From Deroplatys truncata (taxonomy: Eukaryota > Arthropoda > Insecta > Mantodea > Mantidae), in the NCBI GenBank assembly GCA_030765065.1, contig CM060977.1, positions 128,592,295-128,656,294 of the forward strand: a stretch of 64,000 nucleotides of DNA, written 5' to 3'. A program made the position numbers and the translations under genes. The notes below the pieces were generated by a model. The model was not told the origin of the DNA. It made no database searches and was given only the letters and a program-made list of their open reading frames with translations. Below, piece by piece: positions 9,968-20,945 of this stretch. Every line of letters begins with the position of its first letter. Position 1 is the stretch's first letter.

Positions 9968-11710
9968 AGTCTGATGTTATGAATTCGTATTAAATTCTGT
10001 ACATTCTATCGTTTATTTGTGGATATAAAATTATTTCTACTCTATTTACTACATTTTAATTCAAATAAACCTTTGCAGAAATAGCTGCATTACACATTAC
10101 GTTATAGATACAGACGGAACAGCGATAGTTAAATGTTTAAGAATTGGGCGCTATATGCTGGTCTTAAAATTCCATACTGTTTCCATACAATCGCGAGAAA
10201 CAACTGAAAGTTGACAGAACTTCAAGGACTAATGAACAGGGGATAACTGTTATCTCAGAAAGGGCTTATGTCACAGAAAACGTATTTTAAATAAACTCTA
10301 TGTTTTAAAGTGGTGTTTTTATGTATAGTGTGTTTCTGTCTATCGCTTAACGTTTACAACATTCCTTCCGCATGAAAAGGACTTGATAGGTTATTCCCAG
10401 AAAACTTAAGATATATATTTTATGTTCCATTTAAATATCTTACATAAGAGGTTTAAATGAATATCTTTAAGAGACATTTTTAGAAAATATAAATTTTCGA
10501 AAAACGTTCCATATATGGTTTAGGGTAGTTTTGGGTGAGGGGATTTTGTTAAAAGAATTTTAGTCGTGTACTTGGAGGATTGTGAACTTCAGTATCAAGT
10601 TTGGTATTTATATTCAACTTTTGGTTTTTGAGTTATGAAGACACCCACACGGACCTGCTTCTTGAAGTAGGTTGTTGCTTTACGTATTGAAAGCCAATTT
10701 GAAGTAGGAGTTGTATTGTATTTCAACTGTTGGGGAGCCGAACTTGAAGTAGTTGCAAACGCACGTATGGTAAAAAGTTTCCCGTAGCCTTCGCCCCAAA
10801 TGTTTAAAAAAATATTAACTTTGTAATTTGACCGTTTCTTTAAATATTATATATTTATATTTGCCTCGGCTGCGTCAGTATTATCGTTAGAGACATGGAT
10901 TTCTTTGCAAGGCGTGGTGCGGCTGAAGAATGTAGGCTTACACAGATTATAATTTTTTAATTCACTCTTTTCTATTAATTCTTGACACGATTTAAATAAC
11001 ACTTCACTGATATAGAAAGCTGTAAGATTCTTTTATTAAATACTTGCACTTTTTAAACACGTAAACTATTTTCGTCTCACACTGAATACGTATTACATTT
11101 CTCGAGGACGCATCTCGCGTCCGGTTAGGAACACTGTCTACAACCAACTGACTTCTCTATTTGTAAATCTTGCTATATTTTAGTTTCTGATTGGCTAATC
11201 CTAGTCCAATAGAATACCTTCATTTAACTAAAGCTTTTTCTGGTTGTTGATTGGGTTTTATTAAACTGGCTCAAAAATTATATTATTGTTGCTCCAAGAA
11301 TTACCAGTAATATTAAACTTTCAAGTTCATTATTGCCTCAAGCCTACCTCATTGTTAGCAACTTTTAACCTATTATTTTCACAGCACCTACATTATTAAA
11401 TTACGTAATAAATTCAGATAGCATTGTTATACATGTATACAATAATATAAACATATATAATGACTGCAATATACAGTTTTTATGTCTTGTTACATACACA
11501 TTGCTTTAAGGCGGACGGTTATATTTTTTATTATATAATTTGACTGAAATCTTTTAAGTGTTAAAAATACTGCTCATTCTAAAAGGCTTTTTATACAGGA
11601 GACCTCAAAACATGCATTTCCGGTGAAATCTCGACAATGAAATTTTTATTGGAATAAAGCACCTCCTCTTACCTACTATACATAGGTAGCAGAGAAAGCA
11701 AAAGTGAGTT
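9968..11710 (+). repeat. B repeat, copy 2, split by an LTR-like element
   Basis: The left part (9968-10662) shows AACCTTTGCAGAAATAGCTG, GAATTGGGCGCTATATGCTG and ends in CACCCACACGGACCTGCTTCT. The right part resumes at 11577 with TTCTAAAAGGCTTTTT and GACCTCAAAACATGCATTTC, and ends in GTAGCAGAGAAAGCAAAA. Joining the parts over the duplicated TTCT gives a normal B repeat of about 0.82 kb. Confidence 0.8.
10663..11576 (-). mobile_element. LTR-like element 1, copy 2, probable solo LTR
   Basis: Plus-strand termini are TGAAGTAGGTTGTTGC and AAAATACTGCTCA, so TG...CA with a short inverted repeat. TTCT occurs at 10659-10662 and 11577-11580, a 4-bp target duplication within the B repeat, whose consensus has a single TTCT there. 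Length is 914 bp. There is no internal coding region and no second LTR in the same orientation, so it fits a solo LTR. The 4-bp duplication suits a Ty3/gypsy-type integrase, but that is only an inference. Confidence 0.75.
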
Positions 11711-12955
11711 CTATAATGAAAGAAAAGTTAGGAAGTTGCATGTTCTCCTCAAGTGAAAACTTCTCTCCGAAAAGGGCTTCATATGATAGCCCTGTTGAAC
11801 AGACATGCCGGTTTTGCCATATGGCGGGCACCGAAGCAAGGAGAGTCAATATTGTAGCCACCTTCTCGACTAACGTTACACACGGTGGCCATGTTTGTAC
11901 AGCGGGGCGACCTTACCACCGCAGCTGGAAATTATCCTGAGCAGGGTAGTGTCCGGTTACTGTATATGTGTACTTTCCTCGTGGAATATGTTTACTTGGT
12001 CTGCTACAGCTGGGAGACACGCCAACCTTAAAATATAGACCTACTGGAGCCTAAATTTTGTAAGCTCAGACCAAAATAAACTAACAGCAAAGTAAAATAG
12101 GACATTGCTCTTCTAAAGTCAATGAAAATGTACCTACTTAGTTTGAAAATGCACTCGGTATTACGCTAAGACTACTGTTAGCGGAATTCGCTCTTATTTA
12201 CACTAAACTTGCCCTTAATGTGAACTTTGTCTTGGAACTTGCACCAGATACTACCGGATTTTAATTGTTTCATAAATGTACTGTTTTAACTATTTAGTAT
12301 ATGACAGTACAAGTATGGTAAGTATACTGGCCTGCATAAAATATGGACCGTAATGGAACGGAGCTGAGAAATCTAGCCCCACTCCCTACCAGCGTGACTA
12401 TATCTGCTTTTCGAGCATAATTCCAGCTAATGGATTGGTGGGGTGCACAAAGTATAGTCGAACTGCGGGTAACATTGCAACTTAAACCTTGGGTTTTCAT
12501 GCTAAACTATCGTTTTTCTATTGCCGTTTAGTAGCAGCAATAACACTAACATTGGTCTCTATGTCGCCGTTGAAAGCTCTCATATACGTAAATGTCGTAG
12601 TTGTCATTCAGTTTAACCACACATACAATAATTCTTAACCCCTTCCTCTAGAAGGTCGAATTATTTAACTGTTTTAGCCTTTCCTTGTGTGCCAATCGTA
12701 GAGAAGGCCTTTCTTGGAGGCGATATCTACCACCCCTTCATTCCATATAGATTATAAACATCGCTCACTGGTTTGTGTGCCCCTGAATTGTTTTTCAAGC
12801 CGGTCACATATAAAACGCCTAGGTGGAGTTAAAACTTGGTTACCTGAAAGTAGAAACTTTATGGAGGGAAAACGCCATAGCAATCTAGGGGAATGGACCA
12901 CATTTTATGCACGACAGTGTACATCATTGGAAAATGAACAAGAGTTTTGAATACT
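11711..12955. other. Unassigned DNA
   Basis: No repeat shared with other parts of the window and no recognisable protein. Frames of 60-80 codons on both strands overlap each other and look random. Confidence 0.4.
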
Positions 12956-12959
12956 ACTA

Positions 12960-13505
12960 GGTAGGTAAAAGTATGCATCACAGAGAGTCCTCCGGAACCG
13001 GGGCAAAGCACGCACGCATGCCAGTCGGCCCATTGCTTTCAACGTGACCTCTGGGAGAGAGGGATAAGGGGAGAGACTCGAAGGTTGACCAGGTCCGAAT
13101 GCCAACGCAATGGACGAGACCCATAACGCTTCCAGATAAAACGCATCCGAGGCCGCACGGTCCCTGCCCACAAGCCACTAACCTCCAGGGTCTTCCGGAG
13201 CAGAGCCCCACGCTGAGGAGAGACCTAACCGAGCGGTACCGCAGCGATGCCAGGGAAGAAACTTTTACAGAACGCAGGGCCGCCGCCCAGCCGCAACCCG
13301 CCGAACACCGTCACCTGGTCCTACCACTGTAACAGATGACAAGGTACAGGAAACGAGAGGAAGAAGAGTCGTGATAGAAGATGAATTACCACAGCATTTG
13401 CCTGGCGACCCGGAGAAACCCCGAAAAATTCACGGACCAGAGTGGGCGATCACCGGGGATCGATCCCGGGACCTCTCAAATGCAGGCCACGAAAGTAACC
13501 GCCTG
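12960..13505 (-). repeat. GC-rich tRNA-derived SINE composite, copy 2
   Basis: Read on the minus strand: a tRNA-like head (13440-13505, B-box region GATCGATCCC in plus orientation), the body with GGGTTTCTCCGGGTCGCC and AATGCTGTGGT, ATCTGTTACAG, GGCGGGTTGCGGCTGGGCGG, and a long GC-rich extension. It aligns with 50520-51075 over its whole length, including CCGCCGAACACCGTC followed by AACAGATGACA. Confidence 0.7.
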
Positions 13506-13589
13506 AAATCCCGTTCGGTGTTTAAATACAAAGTCGAGTATGTTCTGCCTCCGAGTTTCTCCAATCCATATAATGCATATGTATAGGTA

Positions 13590-13828
13590 TCTGGTGTTTC
13601 TTCGACAATAGTGAATCATACGAATAATACTTACACAAAAATAAAATTAATTAATTAATTACAACTGTTGAACATGGTGGTTCCAGTAATAAGCTAACAT
13701 TAGCATCGTTGGCGAACTGGCATCGGTTATCCATGCCTGGCTGTTGTTTCTCAAAAACACCAATAACTTGTAGCTGCTACATGAATTAAATCGTAAGCAA
13801 GTATTAAAAAACAAAAATCTGATGTGTT
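13590..13828 (+). repeat. C repeat, left part
   Basis: Homologous to 36010-36235, for example TTCTTCGACAATAGTGA against TTTTTCGACGATAGTGA, and GAATTAAATCGTAA against GGATTAAATCGTAA. It is separated from its right part (14664-14900) by an A repeat. Confidence 0.75.
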
Positions 13829-14663
13829 TACACTCACATAACTTTCTCTGCCCTTGTACAAACTATTTTTATAAACCCTTATTTTCCATCTACTTCATGT
13901 TAGTCAAGATAAACATTTGCAGAAACTACATTATTGCTAATTTTCTTGTAGGTGCAAGGGAAATATGGTAGGCTTTATGTGATAGTCAAACCATTCAAGA
14001 GCTGGTTGCTATGTGGAGCATTCCATTCTCTTTGCATATCCAGCAAATTAAAAAAAAACCAATAATGAATTTCCATTCGAGAAAGAGTATAAGTATTGCA
14101 AAATACAAAAAAAATAACAAGGAATATATCGGAAATGGTTCATTCCACAAAAAATGTATATGACTTAAACTGTGTGTTTTAACGAGCTCTACATTTTTTG
14201 TATATCTCTAAAATGTTGTCTATCCCTTACGTTTACCAGCTATGCAAAAGTCATTCGGAAAGAAGAGAGCTTTTAGGGACATTCCCAGAAAATTTGATAT
14301 CTAATTTTATTTGTCATGTAAATATCTTGAATATATGATATTTTAATCCAAATCGTTACAGCCATTTTTGAGAAAATCACAATTTTCAAAAAGTGTTCCA
14401 TGCAAAGGGTAGTCTGCGGTAGGGGATTTTCTTGAAAATCTTTGTGTCACATCTTTGTAGTATACTAAACTCAAATACCAAGTTTGGTATTTATCCGACT
14501 TTTCGTTTTTAAATTATCGTTCCAGACACTAAGACACATACACGGATTTTTTTCTAAAAATGCTTTTTTTGGTCTGGGCACCTCAAAAGATATATTTTCG
14601 GTGAAATCTCGGTATTAAATTTTTTGGTGGAATGCAATACTTCCCCTACTTACTATAATAGTA
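13829..14663 (+). repeat. A repeat, copy 2, inserted in a C repeat
   Basis: Starts CTGATGTGTTTACACTCAC and ends TACTTACTATAATAGTAAA. AAAACAAAAAT stands at both borders as a direct repeat of about 11 bp. The uninterrupted C repeat at 36.2 kb has one ACGAAAAGG at this point, so it acts as an empty site and defines the ends. The CA tract is short in this copy. Confidence 0.85.
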
Positions 14664-14900
14664 AAAAAACAAAAATGAAGTAAACAGCCAGGTAAGATTT
14701 CAATGGTAAAATTCAGCTATCAAATATAATTGTATTCCAGGTCTGCTATAATAGATGTATCAAAGGTTAGAGGATTTAATATAGCTCTTGCGCATATGTG
14801 CAGTAAAATAGACAATATATGCAGGTAGGTTAGGTTACCAGTTCTGAATGCAGGAGACTCAATTTTCCACCTAACCAGCATGCACGGAATAAAAAAAACC
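14664..14900 (+). repeat. C repeat, right part
   Basis: Homologous to 36236-36425: AACAGCCAGGTAAG, CAGCTATCAAATATAATT, ATAGCTCTTGCGCATATG and GCAGGTAGGTTAG have clear counterparts there in the same order. Confidence 0.75.
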
Positions 14901-15240
14901 ACTATGGTAAGAAAAGGAAATAAGAAGATTTCAAAATTGTGACACTATTATTAAAATATCTAAGTGGAAGGTAACCAAGAACAATCCTCTGAAATTTTAT
15001 AAACCTAACACACTTCCTATTTTGCTCTTCGAATCCGAAACCTCGACACTAACAGGAGGAGACTATTAGTATGTCCAGTTAACAGAAATTAAATGTTTTA
15101 AGTTGTGGTAGGCGAGAAGCTAAACAATAATATATAAGAACGGAGTTTTACAATAAACGAAAAGTTATCTGAATACAGAATAAAATTGAAAGAACACTTA
15201 CACATTGAACTGAAGACAATAGGGCCAGACAAGTCTTAAT
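14901..15240. other. Unassigned AT-rich DNA
   Basis: Nothing recognised between the C repeat and the LTR-like element 2. Confidence 0.4.
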
Positions 15241-15242
15241 TA

Positions 15243-16031
15243 TTGTGGCGGTTCTCAGATGACTTGTTTTATCTTATTTTTTGGGCGCTTATTGTTTAAT
15301 TATTTTATTTAAATTGGGTTCTTTGTCCTCCGGCTAGCTATTATAACTCAGTCGAGCACGTGTGTCTAAACAGGGTGTGTAAACGGAAAGGAGTTGTTGC
15401 TAAAAGATAACACTGATAAAAAAAAATGTGAATCTAGATTTATTGCCGTCACGCTTAATTAATAATACACACATTTAATCTTTATACACGCCTAACTGAA
15501 ACTGTGATATTTCCGAATGTAACTACAGTCCTTTTAGTTGCCGCGCACCAACTACTTCGCGTACTTTACATTTTTGTAACTAACTCTGCGACGTGCACCT
15601 CGTGAGAGATTCTTCAGTACTGTGAGACACTCCCTTATGGCTCGAGAATATATACTCCTCCACCTCGAATTGCCTAAACATTATAATATAGTTGCTATTG
15701 GTTACCAAATTGCGCCAACTTTAGCGTCTGTTTTGATCAGCCAATCACTACTACTAACATGTATGCTCCAGGGAAGATATTCCCTCCATTTCCAAAATAG
15801 GCACGCTACCCTGACGTCAATTTCGGCTGTGTTTTCTTAGTGAACAACTTCTCACCCCCTCGGTTTATTGTTACCCACTTCTATTGGCAGTTTCAGTTAG
15901 ACCATGCAAACTTATTTCCTAACAATTCTTATGGCTAATAAATATCTAAAATCGTGTACATACAATAATATTAATTTACACTATAATCACTCTGGCATTC
16001 ATATCATGTTATGATATAAAATATTGCCTCA
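15243..16031. mobile_element. LTR-like element 2, copy 1
   Basis: A 789-bp unit with termini TGTGGCGGTTCTC and ATATTGCCTCA (TG...CA). It is homologous throughout to 24448-25337, sharing CCTCCGGCTAGCTATTAT, CACTGATAAAA, TTTATACACGCCT, AGGGAAGATATTCCCTCCAT and ACTCTGGCATTCA. A clean target duplication is not visible here. No coding capacity. A solo LTR is the best explanation; a non-autonomous DNA element is possible. Confidence 0.6.
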
Positions 16032-16164
16032 TTATACAGCCAGACACATGCCTAGAGCGCCCAAAATCTAATGGTCTTGAGTCAAAGAATTGAGAGTTTT
16101 CAGCCGTGTAATTCTTAAAAAGTTCGTTTTAAAAGTTTGTGGTCTGGCTCATAAATAAAATATG

Positions 16165-16475
16165 GATTAATAAAAGTAACTGATGAAGCTTACATACATC
16201 AGGCAAGCCTCTAAAACCTGAGATCATTGGTTCGATATCCGGCTGGAGGAATGAATTTGCCTGTGATTGCGATTATAGTTTATCTCCCTATAATGAGTGG
16301 TTCAGTGTGTAGAAACTAGGGCAACCAATTCAGCACGGAGCTAGATTGCTATAGCGGTAGTGCATGTGCGAGTATTAGTGAAGTTGAGGATTGAATTCCC
16401 GAACTGACTGTATATTTTTCGTGATTCCTCTCCGTTGACAGCCAATCTAATTGGATTTTTCAGAGCAATTCAAAT
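16165..16475 (+). repeat. Two adjacent tRNA-like SINE relics
   Basis: A first B-box-like ATTGGTTCGATATCC lies at about 16225. A second unit at 16330-16470 has an A-box-like ATTGCTATAGCGG, a B-box-like GAGGATTGAATTCCC, and the tail TTTTTCGTGATTCCTCTCC typical of the SINEs in this window. Confidence 0.55.
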
Positions 16476-16854
16476 TTATACGATTCCAGCACAGAATAAT
16501 AACAATACCAATAAAATTAATTAGATACAGGATATAAAATAAGATCATTTGGTTCACAATGACTAAAAATTGTACGTAGATAAGAAAGCAATCTCACCAT
16601 AACAATTAAGCCAATAGCCATATAATATATAGCTTAGAAAGATAATACTCTGAAGCGATTCAATAGCTCACTCAAGCTAATGAGCAGAGCCCAAATACGC
16701 AACTAAGACTTTATTTCAGACACACACGCGTTTAGATATACAAAAAAAGCTACAGATCTTCGATAAAGCAACTTTAAGGATACCCATCTTTGAAATGTTT
16801 AAAAATCCACCATTTCTGGTCAAAAAAGATGACTTCAATAAAACAATAACTTTT
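16476..16854. other. Unassigned AT-rich DNA
   Basis: Nothing recognised; a diverged A-repeat end may reach into the last 100 bp. Confidence 0.35.
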
Positions 16855-17605
16855 TTTGAGGCCCCCAGAATCAAAGAAAAGCATTTTTAGAAAAAAGTCC
16901 CTGTGGTGCCTGTGAACAGCATAAAACACAAACGAAAAGCTTCCGATACACAACAAACTTTCTATTTAGGTTCAGCATCTTTCAAAGATGCGACACGGAG
17001 ATTTTCAAGAAAATACCCCCACCACACCAGAATACCCCTTACACGGAACATTTTTAAAAAATTTTTGATTTTGTAATAAATGCCTCTAACAATTTTGATT
17101 AAAATATCATATGTTTAAGATATTCTCGTGGCAAATGAAATATACATCATGAATCCTCTTCATTGTGAATGACTTTTGCATAACTGGTAAACCCTAAGAC
17201 ATATGCAAAATTTTACTACGCAAATAATGTAGATCTCATTAAAACACACAATTTATGTCATACACATTTTCTTGTGAAGTTAACCACTTCCGAGATATTC
17301 CTTGTTATTTGTTTGAATTTTCCAATACTGATACCTTTTCTGAAATGGGAATTCATTATTCGTTTTCTTATGTCCTGGACATGCAAAGAGAATGGAATGC
17401 TCCACATAGCAACCAGCTCTTAAAAGATTTGACTATCGCTTAAAGCCTACCATATTCCCTTTGCAACTACAAGAAAATTAGCAATAAGCTTCTGTAAATG
17501 TTTATCTCGATTAACATGAAGCATATGGAGAATAACGTTTGTAAAAATAGTTTGTACAAGAGTAGAGTAAGTCATGTGAGTGTAACGCATCAGAGTATTT
17601 ATTAT
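16855..17605 (-). repeat. A repeat, copy 3 (3' end diverged)
   Basis: Minus-strand copy with GGCCCCCAGAATC, GATGCGACACGGAG, AGCAACCAGCTCTTAAAA and GACTATCGCTTAAAGCCTAC in plus orientation, ending GTGAGTGTAACGCATCAGA. The CA tract is reduced to GTGGTGCCTGTG. Confidence 0.8.
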
Positions 17606-17885
17606 TGTTTTACGCCTTTGAAATATACTCCACGTGTTGCAATTATTTTCTGGAAAAATTAATATCTTCTTTAAATTCCTTCGTAATATATTAATAAACT
17701 CTAGAGATGAATTTTTTATTACCTTATCAGTTTGGAAGAAAGTACGTTATATATGGAACTCAATGTTTTGGTTAAAAGTTTACACATGTGAATATTATTG
17801 TTTAATAACATCACAAGTAACCATGTTAACGAATTTATCACACCATATTAGTTTTTACAGTAACTTATAAAAATTACATTCATTT
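17606..17885 (-). repeat. D unit adjoining an A repeat
   Basis: Its reverse complement matches 22203-22462: TGGTTACTTGT, TTTTAACCAAAA, CCAAACTGATAAGG (against CCAAACTAGTAGG), AATTCATCT and TTTATTAATAT occur in the same order. In both places it lies directly upstream of the A-repeat 5' end. Confidence 0.7.
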
Positions 17886-18430
17886 GTATTCAAAAATATT
17901 TCGTGTAAAACAACTTGAAAGTGAGAATTTGCCCTCAAATGAAAACTAGGAAAAGAGTTTAAAAATTATAACGCTAAAATAACAGTATTTCTGACCTTGT
18001 GCTGTTTAAAAAGCATTTAGTGCACACAAGTAGTTTATTTTTTTCTACTACTCAACAGAAGATGTACAATCTGAAGATTTCTGAGGTCTCTCTTGAATGG
18101 TGCGTGGTTTTTAATTTTTTCCTACAATGTTATAGCAATATAGGAAACTACGCTTGGAGGCCAACACTTAAATCGCTATATGACAGTTTTAAAGGATCAT
18201 GCAGATAAAAACACTATGTAACGTAGAACTGAAGTAGGTTTGTAGGAGGTCCACCCACGGCGAAAGTCATGGTGCCGATTGCGCCATAAGGAACTTTTTC
18301 GGGGGCGCAAAGCTTTGAGGAATACAGAAATATTGAAGTACACTGACGCGGGTAAATACAATTGATTACAATTTTAATCCAGTACTGTAATTACTAATTC
18401 AGCTTGTATCTTTAAGTTTGTTAATCCACG
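17886..18430. other. Unassigned AT-rich DNA
   Basis: No recognised repeat or coding segment; one short GC-richer patch at 18240-18310. Confidence 0.4.
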
Positions 18431-18435
18431 AGAAC

Positions 18436-19160
18436 TCTCCTAAGAGTACCGGACCTAACAAAGAAAACAAAATTTTTGGGAAAAAATCTTTATTTCTCTA
18501 CATAGTCTCCTTTCAGCTCGATACAGTTTTCCTAGCGATAATCAATATCTTCGATACCCTTTACACTGAGAACCATCGAGTTCTGTTTCATCCATGGTTA
18601 TGAACCAACGCAAAAACTCGGCTTTATTGCAGCGAAACATCGCCAAACACTCAACTGAAACATCCCCACGACGCTGCTTTGTTCCATTCTGAGTAAACGC
18701 GGCACCCATCTTGCGCAAAGCTTTCTCATGTCTAAATCTTCAGTTAGTGTACGATGTCTGCTAGCTCGCGCACTTTCAGTCGATGGTCATCCGATACCAT
18801 TTTGTGGATTTTCTTCAGAATTTCTAGTGTGGTCACCTCATTTGGTGGACCACTGCGATGTTCGTATTGACAGCTCGTATGGCCTCGCTTAAACTCTGCC
18901 ACCAAATATTTTACTGTTGTAAACGAAGGAGCAGACTCCCCCAGAGTAGAATCTAGCTCAGCTTTAATATTAGATGTAACCTAATTATTCCATGTTTACA
19001 AATTCGCTGAGAGAGTTCACTATTAATGGTTGCCAAACAATCACTAAACAAAGTAGCATCATCAAACTTCAGCTTTATAAAGGTGGTACTTTCTACCATA
19101 GTCATTTTTATGAAACATCAACCGCTATATATACGTCAGGTCGGGCACTTCTGGGATAAC
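18436..19160 (-). mobile_element. Mariner element with internal deletion
   Basis: Terminal repeats CTAAGAGTACCGGACCTAA on the left and the complement of CCAGAAGTGCCCGACCTGA on the right pair well. On the minus strand the N-terminal transposase region is readable: KAELDSTLGESAPSFTTVKY, then YEHRSGPPNEVTTLEILKKI and HRLKVRELADIV. It passes through GDVSVECLAMFRCNKAEFLRW and FITMDET, then jumps to the C-terminal CIELKGDYVEK. The catalytic core between the first Asp region and the C terminus is missing, so the element is about 0.73 kb instead of 1.3 kb and could only have moved with transposase supplied in trans. Confidence 0.8.
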
Positions 19161-19282
19161 CTTAGTGCTGTATAACCCGCAAAAAGTAATGCCAAGTACA
19201 ATTCATACTGTATGGTATAATGTGGCATCTCAAATTAGAATGTTTGGAAATGTATAAAAGGAACTGTAACATTATAATTCAA

Positions 19283-20524
19283 TACACCATGTCATCAAAA
19301 GTATCCGAACACCCCACAAACATACATTTTTCATCTAAGGTGCATTGTGCTACTACCTACTGCCTGGTACTCATTGTCCGCGACCTCAGAAGTCATTAGA
19401 TATCGTGAAACAGCAGAATGAGACGCTCCGTGAAACACACGAACTTCGAACGTGGTCAGGTGATTGGGTGTCACGTGTGTCAGAAGTCTGTAAGCGAGAT
19501 TTCCACACTCCTAAATATCCCTAGGTCCACTGTTTCTGATGTGATAGTGAAGTGGAAACGTGAAGGGACATGTACAGAACAAAAGCGTACAGGCCGACCT
19601 CGTCTGTTGACTGACAGAGACCGCCGATATTTGAAGAGGGTCGTAAAGAGTAATAGGCAGAAATCTATCCAGACCATCACACAGGAATTTCAAACTGCAT
19701 CAGGATCCACTCCAAGTACTATGACAGACATGAGGTAAGAAACCTTCGATTCCATGGTCGAGCGGCTGCTCATAAGCCACACATCACGCAGGAAAATACC
19801 AAACGACGCCTCTTTTGGTGTAAGGAGCGTCAACATTACACGATTGAACAGTGGCAATACGTTGTGTGGAGTGACAAATCACGGTACACAATGTGGCGAT
19901 CCCATGGCAGGGTGTGGGTATGGCGTATGCCCTGTGAACGTCATCTGCCACTGTGTGTGGTGCCAACAGTGAAATTCGGAGGTGATGTTATGGTGTGGTC
20001 GTATTTTTCCTGGAAGGAGCTTGCACCCATTATTGGTTTGCGAGGCATGACCACAGCACAGACCTATATTGATATTTTAAGCTCCTTCTTGCTTCCCACT
20101 GTTGAAGAGCAATTCGGGGATGGCGATTGCATCTTTCAACACGATCGAGCACCTGTTCATACTGCACGGGCTGTGGCTGAGTGATTACACGACAATAACA
20201 TTCCTGTAATGGATTGACCTGCACTGAGTTTTGACTTAAATAATATAGAACACCTTTGGGATGTTTTGGAACGCCGACTTCGTGCCAGGCCTCACCGACC
20301 TACATCGATACCTCTCCTCAGTTCCGCACTCCGTGAAGAATGGGCTGCCATTCCCCAAGAAACCTTCCAGCACCTGATTGAAAGTGTGCGTGCGAGAGTG
20401 AACGCTGTCATCATGGCTAAGGGTGAGCCAACACCATATTGACTTCTAGCATTACCAATGGAGCGCCACGAACTTGTACGTCATTTTCAGCCAGGTGTCC
20501 GGATACTTTTGATTATGTAGTGTA
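19283..20524 (+). mobile_element. Tc1-like DNA transposon, copy 2
   Basis: Terminal repeats ACACCATGTCATCAAAAGTA and its complement GATTATGTAGTGTA enclose 1242 bp. The same family as copies 1 and 3. Confidence 0.92.
19418..20442 (+). pseudogene. Tc1-like transposase, near-complete but broken
   Basis: Starts MRRSVKHTNFERGQVIG with the helix-turn-helix SVSEISTLLNIPRSTVSDVI. The first 106 codons are open. A frame change follows near 19735, after which one frame runs through HYTIEQWQYVVWSDKSRYT, the core VWVWRMPCERHLP, FQHDRAPVHTARAVAE and a stop at about 20182. A second in-frame stop lies near 20215, then NNIEHLWDVLERRLRARPHR leads to the end. The first catalytic Asp is kept (WSDKSR, where the Glu of SDESR became Lys), the second is in QHDRAPVH, and the final Glu is in NIEHLWD. 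The length without breaks is about 341 codons, normal for Tc1. Confidence 0.92.
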
Positions 20525-20734
20525 TGTACTTGCTAGCATTATTAGAGGTACTATATTGGTTCTACTTAGATAGATACAATGAGACGCATTGAATCATTAA
20601 GTAATAAAATACTCCACCTGGCAAATATTTTTATTTTATATTTTTTATTGATTTTAATCTTCCAACTATTTATTTAATATTTTATTGTTCCTATATCATA
20701 ATGGTATCTACAAGACACCCTTTGAGTCGTCCTC

Positions 20735-20945
20735 CGAACTCTAGAGGTACCATGTTAGCCTCCGGTCTTGAGGTCGCGGATTCAAACCCGGCGCAGGGCG
20801 AAGGATTTCTTCGAGTGTAAAAATCATTAGCATGACTTCCTTCGGAACGGAAGTAAAGTTGGTGTTCCCGTGTGGTAGATTTACGGCACGTAAGAGAACC
20901 TTAAGCCTAATTAAGAAGCTTCTGAACAAAATTTCTGGTCTTTAA
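20735..20945 (+). repeat. tRNA-derived SINE, second type
   Basis: A-box-like TACCATGTTAGCC and B-box GCGGATTCAAACCC (about 20775) are followed by AAGGATTTCTTCGAGTGTAA, ATTAGCATGACTTCCTTCGG, AAAGTTGGTGTTCCCGTGTG and TTTACGGCACGTAAGAGAAC. The body differs from the other SINEs of the window. Confidence 0.7.

Noticed and set aside
9007-11576. A single foldback transposon with arms of 0.8-0.9 kb
   Set aside because: The right arm has its own target duplication inside a B repeat that resumes behind it, and a third copy stands alone at 26.5 kb, so the arms are independent insertions.
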